64,000 nt of DNA. Source: Malania oleifera. Taxonomy: Eukaryota; Streptophyta; Magnoliopsida; Santalales; Ximeniaceae. The DNA lies in NCBI RefSeq assembly GCF_029873635.1, contig NC_080422.1, forward strand, positions 4,072,001-4,136,000, given 5' to 3'. The first letter of the stretch is position 1; each line of letters starts with the position of its first letter. Below, in pieces: positions 48,401-59,300 of this stretch. Made by a program: the position numbers and the translations under genes. The notes under the pieces are model-generated. The model made no database searches. It saw nothing but the letters and a program-made list of their open reading frames with translations, and had not been told where the DNA came from.

Positions 48401-51400
48401 CTGTCTATTGTTTCCTTTTCTGTGATTGTTAATGCCTAATGGTCAACCTAAGTCTTGGTCTTCAGTGGTGAGTGAGACAAGGGGATTCCTTATCTACTTT
48501 TTTTTGCTTATTTTGGTTGTTGATGTTGAGTTGGATGATTGAGAGGGCCATTGGTAGGGGTCATGTTCAGGGCATTGTTGTGGGTAGAGATGGTGCAACT
48601 GTGACTTGCTGATGATATGATTCTCTTCTTGTCGAATGATGGGAGCTTGTTTGGTAATATTCCACTCTTCTGCAGGTCTTTGAGTTAGTATGAGGGCTTA
48701 AGATTATTTTAACTGGGTGTGATCTTGTTGTTACTAATTTGAAGCCTGAGGTCACTTTTAGTTTGGTAGCTCGGTGGGGTGTCTGATTTTGGAGTTGCCT
48801 TTTTCCTATCTAGTGGTTTCTCTAGGAAGGAACCCCTGGTTTGCTAGGTTTTGGAATCCAGTGATCACTATGATATCTAAATGTCTAGATGGGTGGAAGG
48901 GTGCACTCTTTTCCTTAGGGGGTCACATTACATCAATTCAGGCGTTTCTCTCCTTGATGACTTATTTTTTATTTCTTTGTTTAAGATCCAGGTGGGAATG
49001 GCTTATAAGCTTGGGAGGATTATGCAGGATTTCCCTTGGTCAATGGTGGGTGAGAAGAGGGATCATCTTGTGAGCTGGGAGTTGGTTGGTGGGTCCAGGG
49101 AGGAGGGTGGCTTGGGTCTCTGCAATTTGCTGTTCAAAAACATCGCTTTGGTGGGTAAATGGTGATGATGGTTTTCTTTGGAAACTAATTCTTTTTGGCA
49201 TAGGTTTATTAAACGTAAATTTGATTTGCTGGTGAATGGATGTGATGCCAATATTATAGCTATAGTTTCGCATATAAGCTCTTGGAAATTCATCTCGCTG
49301 GCAACTTCTTTATTCTTCCCTAATATCAAATCGAATGTGGGATATGGGTGTAGAGTTCAGTTCTGGAAGGATGTTTGTTTGTCTGTTTCCTTTTCCCTCC
49401 ATTTTCTGTCTTTCTTTGCATCTTGATACTTCTATTTCGTCCTTTCTTGTTTTGGATGGCTCTTAGGTTTCTTGGCATCTTAACTTTCATCGTAATCTTA
49501 ACGGTATGGAGGCTGAGGATATTTCTTCTCTCTTGGGAGTTGTTGGATCTTTTCGTCATTTTCATCATGCGGATATTATCTGTATCTGATGTTAGGATAA
49601 TACAGGTGTTTCACCTGTAAATCATTCTATGCTCATCTAAACAAATTTTTAATAGGTTGTGGAAAGCTGAAGTCCCTTCAAGGTAATGGCTTTTGTGTGG
49701 ATCACCATTATCAATAGGGTTAACACGAATGATTTGCTGCTGCCTGCTGGTCCGAACCCCATACATGGCTTTATCCCTAAATGTCTGTGTTATGTGTTGT
49801 GGTAGTAATGAGGTAATTCATTTTTGCATTCCCCTATAGATTGGAGGCTTTGGAATGGTCTTCTTTATTTGCTGGGAGTGTTGGTTTGTTCCCTTATTTC
49901 TTGAGTGTTTTCTTGATGGGTTGATTTTGAAAGATTTTTGGAAGGTGTAAAAAAAAATGTTAGGACCCTGTGGTGGTTTTCCTTTTTGTTTTGTTTTTGT
50001 TTTTGTTTTTTTTTGTGTATGTTTGTTATTTGGGTCATTTGGCTGGAGATAGATGTCCATATTTTTTGAGATCGTGGGTCTTTTGTGGATTTTGTTTGAG
50101 ACCGGATTGTTCTTTTAGCATCTAGTTCAGTGTTCGGTTCCAGGTGTTTTGGTATTATGGTTTTGTTGATATTTGTCACAACTGGCCGGTTCTTTTCTGT
50201 TTGGTATTATTGTCAAAAACTAGAGAAACAAAAATAAGAAATGAAAACCAAAAATCAGAAACAAAAACTAAAAATTAGAGACTAGCAACTTGTTGGGTTG
50301 ATATTTATAAAACTAATACAAATTAAAAACTTAATTAAAAAATGCTCATTTTCATCTTTAAATCAAATAATATTATAAAAATATGATTAAAATAATATAA
50401 TTATAAATAATACACATTAAAAAATTACTATAATAAAAATGAAATTTATTATAATTATTTTACTTAATTGTTCTACTTTCAAAATTTACTTTACAATAAA
50501 AATTTTATTGGATATGACAATTGAAAAATAGTAAGTATTTTATAATTGGCTTTATTATTATTTTTTGAAATTTATGTAAATTTTTATTTTAATTAAATTT
50601 AAATTCATATGGTCATTTAATTTTGATTTTAATTTTAATGTGTATAAAATAAATAATTTAGTTAAAAAAAAACTATTTTTGGATATTAAAATTTCTAGCA
50701 ACAAGTTGCCAAAACAACTGAAAATCATAAAATCTGGTTTTTCAGTTTTTTGGCAAATAGCTGAAAACTGACAACATACACAAACGTGTTTTTATAATCT
50801 GTTTTTTAACTATGGAGAAACAAACCTTTAACTTAGTTTTGGTTTTCTTTTCTTATTAGCTTTTTCTGTTTCTCATCTTCTTTCTGCATGTTTATTTCTT
50901 AATATATTTTTTTTTTTCTACCAAAGAAAGAAAAATCTTCTGTTCATTTCTCTTTCTGTTCATGTAATTTATATGTGTTTGAAGGTCTGGGAACTGGTAA
51001 AAAGAAAATATGAACTATGAAACAGATTACTTATTAGTGCAACAAAATTTCTCAATCTTGGTCTAACCAAACAGAACTTGCTTAGTTAGCGGACTGATTG
51101 TCTTACTGTATCAATATTGCACCTTTGTTTGGATACTTCTAATGAAGTCCCTTGGTCTGTTATCGATAACATCCAAAGCTAATGCTAAATTGAAAAATTA
51201 GGGTAATTGGTTGCATATTTGTGGTGCATTGTGAGCCTTAAACTGAAGTATACTCTTATATAAGCAAGTTGGAGAAAAGCCTTGATTGGGTATTTGGGTC
51301 CCTCAAAATTTTTTAAAGGCCATGGATGTTGCTGCAAAAAAGTAGAGTTTGGATGCTGTTCCATCTTTTCTAATTTTAAAATGTTACATATATATAGTGT

Positions 51401-54400
51401 TTTCTCTTTCCTTCCCCCTAGAGAAAGGGCTTTTATAGCTAAAAAAAGAATGGTTGAAACTTTCATCCTTATGGCTGGAGGATGACCCTAGAAAGGATCT
51501 CCCTCGAAAGGAGAATGAAGACCATTGTAGCCATCTTTCTGAATCGAGGCCCTGCCCGGCTCGCGTCGTTCCAACAACCGGCGGGAGCAACTCAGTATTT
51601 GATCGTGCGCAGTAACTGGGAGTCCTATTACACCTAATTTACAATTGTACCCTCTTTGAAAAAATGATTCTGGAGGTTAGCTAGATATTGCATTTGTGTA
51701 CATGTGTTGGTAAATGTTTGTCATCTGACCAGAAAGTTGATGAGCTGCTCTTGGTATTAAGCGCTAAGATAATGTTGGAATTAGAGTTTCTCTTGGAAGT
51801 GTGTGAAAATTAGTCTTGCAGGTTTTACCCCTTTTCTACTCTGTATTACTATAGACCCATTGTGGTCCGCCCCTTCTCCGGACCCTGCATACGCGGGAGC
51901 TTTGTGCAGCGGGCTGCCCTTTTTTTTTTCCTCTCTCTCTCTCCCTTACCATACATAATGAGCCTTTTTCTTCTTTCTTGATTCTTGATGGTATGTTTCT
52001 TGAGATTTTGACTTTTGCAGGAATCTTAATGATAGGGGAGGCTGAGGAGCTTTCGTAGATTTTTAATTTGTTGAATTCTTTCTAACCTTCTTATAGAGGG
52101 GATGCTAGGGTTTGAACTTTGGATGTCTATGGCATGTTCTCTTGTAAATCATTTTATTATCATTTGATTGATTCCTTTAATTCTATTCCTATTGCATCGT
52201 TAGTGGAAAACTAGTGTACCCTCCCAGCTTACGGATTTTGCGTGGATGACCATCTTTAGTAGCATTAATGCCAACAATGTGCTTTATATTAGAGGACCTT
52301 AGAAGGTTTTGTCTCCTGATATGTGCATGATATGTTATGCTAGTGACGAGACTTGTGCTCACCTGCTTTTTCTTTGCTGTACAACTTGGAATTTATCGAA
52401 TAAGCTTTTGGATTGTTTGGCGAATGTGGGTGTATGCAAGTTCACTGGAAGCGCCTTTCTTGATTTCTTTTAGAGACTGAGAAAGTTATGGTGGTGTATT
52501 GCTTTTGTTGTTTTCTAGATGGTATGTTTGGAGACGAACACCCACATTTTTTGATTTCGGTGTTCTCTGATCATCAGCATGATTGGATGGTTTTGTTAGA
52601 ATAACATATTTGCATATATTTATTATTATTATTTTCTTTTTGGATGCTAATTAAAAAACTTGCTTTGGGTCATTGTTTTACTGTCTCAACAGACTGGCTA
52701 TGCATGAGGAATCATCAAGCAGGCGCAGGGCGGATGATAACGTTCATGAAGGAGCTGTTCCTGCCTACCTTCTTGATCGTGAAACGACAGCACGTGCTAA
52801 AGTACATTCTTGATGCATGTTATGTTTTGGGGAGGGTTGGGTCCACATTCATTGCTTTCTCTCAGTAAACCTGATATCTGTGCTTACATGCAGGTTCTTA
52901 GCAACACTATAAAACAAAAGAGGAAAGAGAGAGCTGGGAAATGGGAGGTTCCTCTACCCAAGGTGAGATTTTCATTCAACTTCTTGTTAAAATAAGCTTT
53001 TTGTGATGTGTTGCTTCCTTTAATTCCTGTGCTTTCTTCCACACACAGTTTTTCCAGCCTTTCTTCCTTTTCTGGAGGATTCTTCTTTCTTTTAAAATAA
53101 AAAAAATTTAAAACCAAGGGCCTGTTTGGCGTTGTTGCTGTTTTCTGTTTTTTGTTTATGTTTCTACACAGTGAAAAACAGATTATAAAAATGCATTTGT
53201 TTATGTTGTCAGTTTTTTATTTTTATTGCTGATTTTCAGCTTTTTATCAAAAAATTGAAAATCATATTTTATGGTTTTCAGTTATTTTGGCAACCTGTTG
53301 CTAGAACTTTTAATATTCAGAAATAGTTTTTTGAATTAAATTATTCATTTTATACACTTTTAAATTAAATGATCACATGAATTTAAATATAATTAAATAA
53401 ATATATATATTTCAAAACATAATAATAAAGTCAATTACAAAATACTATTACTATTTTTCAATTGTCATGTACAGTAAAATTTTTATTGTAAAGTAAAATT
53501 TGAAAATATAAAAATAAAATAAAATAAATTTATTAAATTTTATTTTTATTGTAGTAATTTTTTAATGTGTATTATTTGTAATTTTATTATTTTAATCATA
53601 TTTTTATAATGTTATTTGATTTAAAGATGAAAATGAGCATTTTTTTAGTTAAGTTTTTAATTTGTATTAATTTTATAAATGTTAACCAAACAGGTTACTA
53701 TTTTCTAGTTTTTCGTTTCTGTTTTTGGTTTTTGTTTCTCTAATTTTCCACAGTGATACCAAACGGCCCCCAAAATTATAGTTTAGACAAATGAATTTTC
53801 TCTGTATGGTGTAAGATCCTTTTAATGAGCATTCTCTATTTAATTATTATATATATATAATTAGAAGTCCATTTCCATTTCAGGTCCGGCCTGTGGCTGA
53901 AGATGAGATGTTTAAAGTGATCAGATCTGGTAAAAGAAAAAGTAAGCAGAGTCTAAACCTTAGTCCTATTTCTTTAGGTGTTATTGAACTTTTTGATAGA
54001 CTTTATTTTGGATTCATAATTTTGAATCTTCTTGTTTGATTGCTTTTTATTTTTTAACGCTAAATTATCTGGTGTGAATATATTACTTATCACAGCATTT
54101 TTTCAGCACAAAACATTTTTTGTGCGGCAAACTTTTAGATCTGTCTGTTTGGAGTGGGAATTGTGAACAACCAAGGAATGCTTAAATCTCAAACATGGTT
54201 TGATAGTTGAAGGTGACCGACTCAAAACATGGTTCATTGGGCCATAAATTTCTTGTGGCTGACAATTAATTAATGAATGCCTGTGCTTATGATTGAGTGC
54301 ATTTTAGACCAGTGCACGGAGTTTGTAAGACTAGCTTAGGGAAATATGATTCTTCCTCTCTTCCCTTTCTTTAAATTTAGTTATAAGGCAAGATTTTATT

Positions 54401-55054
54401 TTATTTTATTCTATTTCATTTTAAAGAAAATAGAATATAAAGCAGATTCTCAAGGAATAGTTATGATTCTGTCATTTTTGTTAATGCAGCCAAACAATGG
54501 AAAAGGATGGTCACCAAAGCCACCTTTGTTGGGGCAGGTTTTACAAGAAAGCCTCCCAAGTATGAACGGTTCATTCGTCCTACAGGATTGCGATTTACTA
54601 AAGCCCATGTGACGCATCCTGAGCTTAAATGCACTTTCAATCTTGAGATCATTGGAGTGAAGAAAAATCCTAATGGTCCAATGTATACCTCTCTTGGTGT
54701 TCTGACTAAAGGAACCATAATTGAGGTAACATGTCGCGTTTCTCATTTTGTGTAATGTGGAATTTACAAAAGATAATTGGAGTTGTTTCATGCTGCTGTC
54801 TTCATTACTAATACCCCATCATGAATTTCAGGTGAATGTCAGTGAGCTAGGTCTTGTCACACCAGCTGGAAAAGTAGTTTGGGGTAAGAGTTGCCGTCTG
54901 CTGAACTTCGTATGGATATAGATGGACTTCATTATTCTGCTGCTTCATTTATTTGCTATTCTCACGTGTGTATGTGATAAATTCAGGGAAATATGCTCAA
55001 GTGACAAATAACCCGGAGAATGATGGTTGTGTTAATGCTGTTCTGCTCGTGTAA
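36401..55054 (+). CDS. NSA2: NSA2 ribosome biogenesis protein (eS8-like family), 260 codons, intact
   Basis: Nine coding exons join in frame: 36,401-36,403, 36,525-36,644, 36,771-36,838, 52,693-52,801, 52,894-52,962, 53,884-53,941, 54,490-54,725, 54,832-54,883 and 54,987-55,054. All introns are GT-AG. The product, 260 residues, has the length of yeast and animal NSA2. Recognisable blocks are [20 protein letters not shown], the basic [35 protein letters not shown], and the C-terminal eS8-like barrel with [20 protein letters not shown] and [23 protein letters not shown]2 is a nucleolar assembly factor for the 60S subunit, needed for 27S pre-rRNA processing. The initiator ATG is the last codon of its exon and is directly followed by the splice donor. 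The third coding intron (36,839-52,692) is 15,854 bp and is packed with mobile elements. No break is seen in any exon, so the gene is probably functional if that intron is removed. Confidence 0.95.
36961..37362 (-). repeat. 3' LTR of copia 3
   Basis: 402 bp, TGTTGGGAATAAACAAC to AAAAGCCCAACA, next to the polypurine tract on its right and the TATAC duplication on its left. Confidence 0.93.
39055..42505 (-). CDS. hAT transposase with BED zinc finger, DUF659 and hAT-C domains, 1,004 codons
   Basis: Five exons on the minus strand join in frame with GT-AG introns: 41,490-42,505, 40,712-41,391, 40,473-40,609, 40,279-40,354 and 39,055-40,160, giving 3,015 bp without an internal stop. Order of domains: BED zinc finger (about residues 15-60, CKLCGK then RLKQHLAH and GC), acidic/Arg-rich linker, DUF659 core (about 240-395, with TLMCDGWSG, a candidate catalytic Asp), an RNase H-like middle ([13 protein letters not shown] with the second Asp, [15 protein letters not shown]), then the hAT C-terminal dimerisation block (about 640-700, [18 protein letters not shown]). 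A further tail of about 300 residues is Gly/Ser/Tyr/Gln-rich with an RRRR stretch and looks disordered. I chose [10 protein letters not shown] as start; an in-frame Met 17 codons upstream is possible. It would cut and paste the surrounding element in the nucleus. Confidence 0.88.
43960..44340 (-). promoter_or_regulatory. GC-rich block upstream of the hAT transposase, probable promoter/leader
   Basis: A 380-bp island rich in CpG inside an AT-rich element, with open frames in several phases on both strands (94-116 codons on minus). It contains a small internal duplication (GACTGCGACGACTGGCGGAG against GACTGCGATGACTGGCGGAG). Possible readings are the transposase promoter and untranslated first exon or a captured piece of host gene. 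I found no recognisable protein. A plus-strand donor-like site TTCAAG/GTCAGT lies at the right edge. Confidence 0.4.
44430..44643. repeat. Right subterminal repeat region of the hAT element
   Basis: About ten copies of GTAACG/CGTTAC in both orientations (for example CCGTAACGGACGTTACG and CGTTACGCTACGTAACGG) within 210 bp. The left end (38,570-38,665) has a sparser set mixed with GTCGCGGG words. Such arrays are usual hAT transposase binding regions. Confidence 0.7.
47490..47828 (-). repeat. 5' LTR of copia 3
   Basis: 339 bp, TGTTGGGAATAAACAAC to AAAAGCCCAACA. It is shorter than its partner at 36,961-37,362 by one block. The primer site is at its left edge and the TATAC duplication at its right. 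Confidence 0.93.
48130..50190 (+). mobile_element. L1-type LINE remnant (reverse transcriptase to zinc-binding domain)
   Basis: Plus-strand text translates to diagnostic plant L1 blocks in order, in changing frames: [19 protein letters not shown] with [20 protein letters not shown] (about 48,180-48,310), a FEKAYD-like block near 48,340, a QGDPLSP-like block near 48,475, LADDMILF-like text near 48,605, [20 protein letters not shown] (about 48,880-48,945), [13 protein letters not shown] (near 49,345) and a zf-RVT-like end near 49,660-49,840. Many frameshifts and stops: a long-dead copy lacking the ORF1 and endonuclease part. It sits in the large NSA2 intron in the sense direction. Confidence 0.82.
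50197..50835 (+). repeat. MITE-like element, copy 2
   Basis: Same family and orientation as 1-640. It starts near TTCTGTTTGGTATTATTGTC, the counterpart of the inverted-repeat end GGGCCGTTTGGTATC of copy 3, and ends near ACTATGGAGAAACAAACC. No coding capacity. It adjoins the 3' end of the LINE remnant. Confidence 0.75.
51841..51930 (+). mobile_element. Au-type SINE, 3' fragment
   Basis: ACTATAGACCCATTGTGGTC, CCCTTCTCCGGACCCTGCAT, then GCGGGAGCTTTGTGCAGCGG and GGCTGCCC followed by a T run match the conserved 3' half of the Au SINE family of flowering plants. The tRNA-related 5' part is missing. Assignment is from memory of the family consensus. Confidence 0.8.
52010..52600 (+). mobile_element. 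L1-type LINE fragment, 3' end with zf-RVT domain
   Basis: Translates in pieces to [19 protein letters not shown]-like text, then [20 protein letters not shown], the Cys/His cluster of the LINE zf-RVT domain (about 52,320-52,385). The stretch at 52,022-52,055 parallels 49,486-49,525 of the longer LINE. It is a second broken copy of a similar family, sense to NSA2, about 90 bp before an NSA2 exon. Confidence 0.75.
53118..53769 (-). repeat. MITE-like element, copy 3, with terminal inverted repeats
   Basis: A 652-bp element in the NSA2 intron between exons ending at 52,962 and starting at 53,884. Ends GGGCCTGTTTGGCGTT and, inverted, GGGCCGTTTGGTATC. A possible short duplication CCAA lies at 53,114-53,117 and 53,770-53,773. 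The interior is the reverse complement of copies 1 and 2. It is the most complete copy of the three. Confidence 0.8.
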
Positions 55055-56384
55055 TTGCCATGGGATTGCTACTGTAAATTGTCTCTGCAGTTGACAGTTT
55101 CGTGTGCTCATTTGATATGCTTGCAACTTGAAAGAGACTGTGTCCTGTTGTGTCTCATCTGCTGAAGCGGCTTTAAAGTTGTAAACATAGGTTTTGATCC
55201 AATGTTTAGGATATTTAAATTATGACTAAGAGCCAGGGTGCTCTTCACTGCAGCTAAACATGCTTTATGTTGCTCTGGTGAAGTGAATCCTCTCCAACCT
55301 GACACTGTTATGAACTGCATGTAGTTTTGCTTTTATTTCTGTGAAAGCTCTGTAGAAAGAAGCCAATAGTTGTATGTAGTGGACCTAGAAGTTTAATTTT
55401 CCCATGAATACAACATGTAGTACGTCCTAAACAGTTTTACAATTTTCATTTTGTATTATTGAAAGTTGTTCCATTCATAAGATTTTATTTTGTCAAGCAT
55501 GTTTTTGTAAATGCTGATAAATTGTCAGCTAGACACTGAAATAAGGTGTTAAGAAAGTGTCCCTTTGTTTTTTTCTTCTTTTTTTCTTTTTTAAACCTCA
55601 GTTTGAGTAACCTAAGTTAATGAAGCATGACCTAATCTAAATTCTACATTTTAAATCCTTTTCTAGAGGAAAATAACTCACAATTTCATGGCATGAACAA
55701 TAGGCATAATTTCGAAAGCATAATTATCAGATCAAAGATTAAAAGAAAGAAGCAGGAGCAAATATCCTAAATGACAATCAAACATTCTTCAAATTATGAG
55801 AGCATAATTATCAGATCAAAGGTCAAAAGAAGAAGCAGGAGTAAATATCCTAAATCACAATCAAGCTTTCTTCAAATTATTCTTGACAAGATCCAAATGC
55901 AATAAAATAGGATGATTGTAACCCCCATTTGTAGGAAATGATAATTTAGGCACCTTGATCAGTCTGAAATCAGAAGTTTCTGTAGTATAATCATAATAAC
56001 AATCAAAACAAATCACTTCAAGATGAGAAAAGTTAAAAATCAACCAGACCACTGGTATGGCAGCGTGTTCTTGTGCTACTTGCAATTCTAACACTAAGAT
56101 TTGTACTTCCAAAACCCTAGGATGTACTGTTGATCAATTTATCAGGAAAGGATGTACTTCAAACATCAGATGAACACAACGACCTCAAAATAAAAATTGA
56201 ACGGAAGCCATTTTGAAATTGAGAGTAAACTTCTGCTGGTAGATTGTTTCACAAAAAGTCAACAACAACACCTGTTTTTCATATTCCACACTTTTGTTCA
56301 ATTCCACACATGCACAAGAACTTACGATCAATCTAGCTACATCTTTCCTGTTTAATTCCTGGCATTTTTTTTCCTCTTTTTCCT
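55055..56384. other. NSA2 3' region and spacer to the convergent ABIL gene
   Basis: Contains the 3' untranslated region of NSA2; no clear polyadenylation hexamer stands out. An 82-bp tandem duplication lies at 55,719-55,882. A minus-strand frame of 83 codons at 55,861-56,112 has no recognisable domain and I do not call it. Confidence 0.5.
55719..55882. repeat. 82-bp tandem duplication, 2 units
   Basis: AGCATAATTATCAGATCAAA begins each unit (55,719 and about 55,801), and each ends TTCTTCAAATTAT. The units differ by a handful of substitutions and a small indel. Confidence 0.85.
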
Positions 56385-59300
56385 TCAGTCCTCTTCTGGG
56401 TTTCTGTCTGGATTTCTGTTTAGAACAATGTTTTTTCCTTGGGTTGTGCATGCTAAGTAGCGCTTTAAGAAGATGCTTGCTCTTGTGGGAGTATGATTTG
56501 TTTTCTTTCTCCTTTCTCCTTCGGCACATGTGCACAATGAGACTGATCTCCGAGGCTCTGAAGACCACTGGGAAATATGAGAATTTTTCATTAGGTACAT
56601 TGTAAGTATAAGCTCAGAACTAGAAATATGCATGAAGCTACTAAAATGTGCAAGTATATTTTTCATGTCATCGGCTTTTATTTCCTGAGTGTATGTGTCT
56701 GATAAGAACTAATTAATTCTACATGCATACCTCCTCTGCAGTAGTAAGAGAGTTCAGAACTGTTGATCTGCTAACAAGAGATTTAGAACGTTTGAGTCGA
56801 AAGAGAGATGGAGGGGTGGTTCTCCTCTCTGAATTTTTTAAATGATAACAGTCAGTATGCAGCTCAAGCAAAGAGATAAGATCTGGGTTTGATATGCATG
56901 GCCACATCCACAATATTTATATAGAAAGAAATACATCGATACAAACCGAGTTGTTTGTTTGGTTTGGTCCCTTCGAAATAGAAGGTTCTGGAATTGGAGT
57001 ACTGCCTAGATGGTAAGGTAGAATACCCTTTTCTGAAAGCCATTGAGAGCATAACCTGGTCAAATATTGGCAGATGAGTTCATCATAATGTTCAGCCATT
57101 TAATCTCAAGATGTACCTTGTCGGGATCTCTGTGGTTGTCCCTGGATTAGCTGTAGATCCCAAAAGAGCCACCAAAAAAAGAAAAAAACTTAGTAACTCG
57201 AGATCAAATAGATAAAGAAAGTGAACTTGAAAGCTAGCCTTGCCAATACACAAGGTATGCAATATGCACTTTGTTCTAAGCTTTACCCATAAGAAAATTT
57301 TCAATGTTAACCATCAGAAAATTTTAAACACCAAATGCAACACCAAAGTAAAAGGGAACTGTACCATTTTTAGATCTAGGCAAGTAATTGTCAGCACATA
57401 AACTGCCCTTGGGATCATTTGGAAACTCCTGACCAGCAGCATATTTGATCTCAGCATCTGCAAGCTACAAGATTAATCCAAACACACTTGCCCAAATATG
57501 AAGATTTGCAGAAAAGCCTGGAGGGCTTGTAAAAAGAGACCAAAGAGAACAGCTGAGAAGAACATAGTTGCCTGCCAATATGTAATGCTTGCGGCACTTG
57601 GGAATTTTTCTTGCTAATGACATTTGAGAAAGGGTCCTCTGGCCAACAGATTCTTGGTATGTTCTCAATCTCTAAATGTCACCCGAAAAAAAAAAATCAT
57701 AATTTGTCATTCTCAGATGTTTTTACCCTCATAATCAGAAGCAAATTAGTATTTTGTTCTGATTTTGTGAATCACACTAAAACTACAAAATTAAAGATGC
57801 TATTCTTGTACTCTATTTTGTGATTTGTATTTCATATTAAATCGGTGGGCTATGTCAAAATAGGTTGACCCATTTACCCATTTATGTAAAGTTGATTGAA
57901 CCGTTTATGATCCTGTCCATTTAGACATGGGTTGACCAAAATACCCATTTAATTCTAGAAATGGATAAATTTCCTTTTTTTTTTTTACCTTTGCATAAAT
58001 AATCAAGAGCAATTTCATACTACGAAACCTATTCTATGTCATCTTTCAGCACCACCAAGAAGGATATTCAAATCAACCTCCCACCAATTATCAATTATAG
58101 AATTTCAAACCTGCGGTGATTTACCCAATTAGACATGCATTGATCAATTTACCCATTTACCCATTTATGACCCATTCACATAAAATTGATTAAACCATTA
58201 ATAAACCTAGTCATTTAGACATGGGTTGACCCAATTACCCATTTAATTCTGGAAATGGAGTATTTTTTTTCGTTTTAACAAATTGCGTCAGTGGTAAAGA
58301 GCAATTTCATACTAGGACCCTATTTTTGTGCATCTTTCAGCATCACCAAGAAGGATATTCAGATCAACCTTACCCTATATTTGTAGAAGACTTAAATTTA
58401 GATTTGTATTGGGTTTGGGTAAGATGTAATATAAAATTGTATTAAAATTTGTCCAAATCCACCCAAATTTAATTTCAAGTCCGAAAATCTATGCTTCCAA
58501 AGGTAGAGTTACAAGCCACCAATTATTATTTATAGAATTTTGATCCTGTAATGATTTACCCATTAGTCATGGGTCGATCCATTCACCTGTTTAATTCAAG
58601 AATGAAGAAATTTCTCACTTCTTTCTTCACATACTGTATCCCTGGTCCAGAGCAATTTCACACTACAAAACCCAATTATGTGACACCTCTATGCATCACT
58701 GAAAGGGAAAGATCAATATTGCATGCCACTGATGACTGATGTTTGAAGCTGAGGTGATTACCTGTTCATTGCAAGAAAACTGAAGCTCAGACCTCAGAAC
58801 TTCACCAACCTTCTCATCCAAGAATCTGTTTACTTTATTTGATATAAAGCCCAGCAGATCCACAGTATGGACGAAAGCTTTGATGGCATAATCTCTCAAA
58901 GTATCAAGCACTCTACACATGTTAATTGATGCTTAGTTCTAAACCGAAATACCAATATAAAGAAAAAGAAGTGTGTAATTTAGTAAACCAAAATTAAGCT
59001 CAGTGCTTCTCACAACTGTTTGTGGTAATCTTTCCTGTAAGACAGCTCAAAATACTCTGCTGCTGAGTACAGCTGCTTTCTCAGATTCTTCAAATCCTGA
59101 ATACCCAAATCGAAATGCGTGAAGAATGTGGCAGTTCATGACGCTGATTTGCAGGAAACAAATTATGGGCTCTGTTTGGAACTTGGGAAAGAGGATGGAA
59201 AATAAAGAAAAAAAGAGGGAAAATAAAGAAAACAAGAGGGAAAATGAAGAAAACATGAAATAATATATTTTTTTTCTGTTCTTTTTCTTTTCTTTTTTCG

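Noticed and set aside
51480-51620. GC-richer stretch thought to be organellar DNA
   Set aside because: I could not match it to any plastid or mitochondrial gene from memory, so no call is made.
53114-53773. CCAA as target duplication of MITE copy 3
   Set aside because: Four bases of low complexity that overlap the palindromic end; could be chance, so not used to assign a superfamily.
55861-56112. 83-codon minus-strand frame downstream of ABIL
   Set aside because: No domain, overlaps the 82-bp duplication, and the ABIL frame already ends at 56,385.
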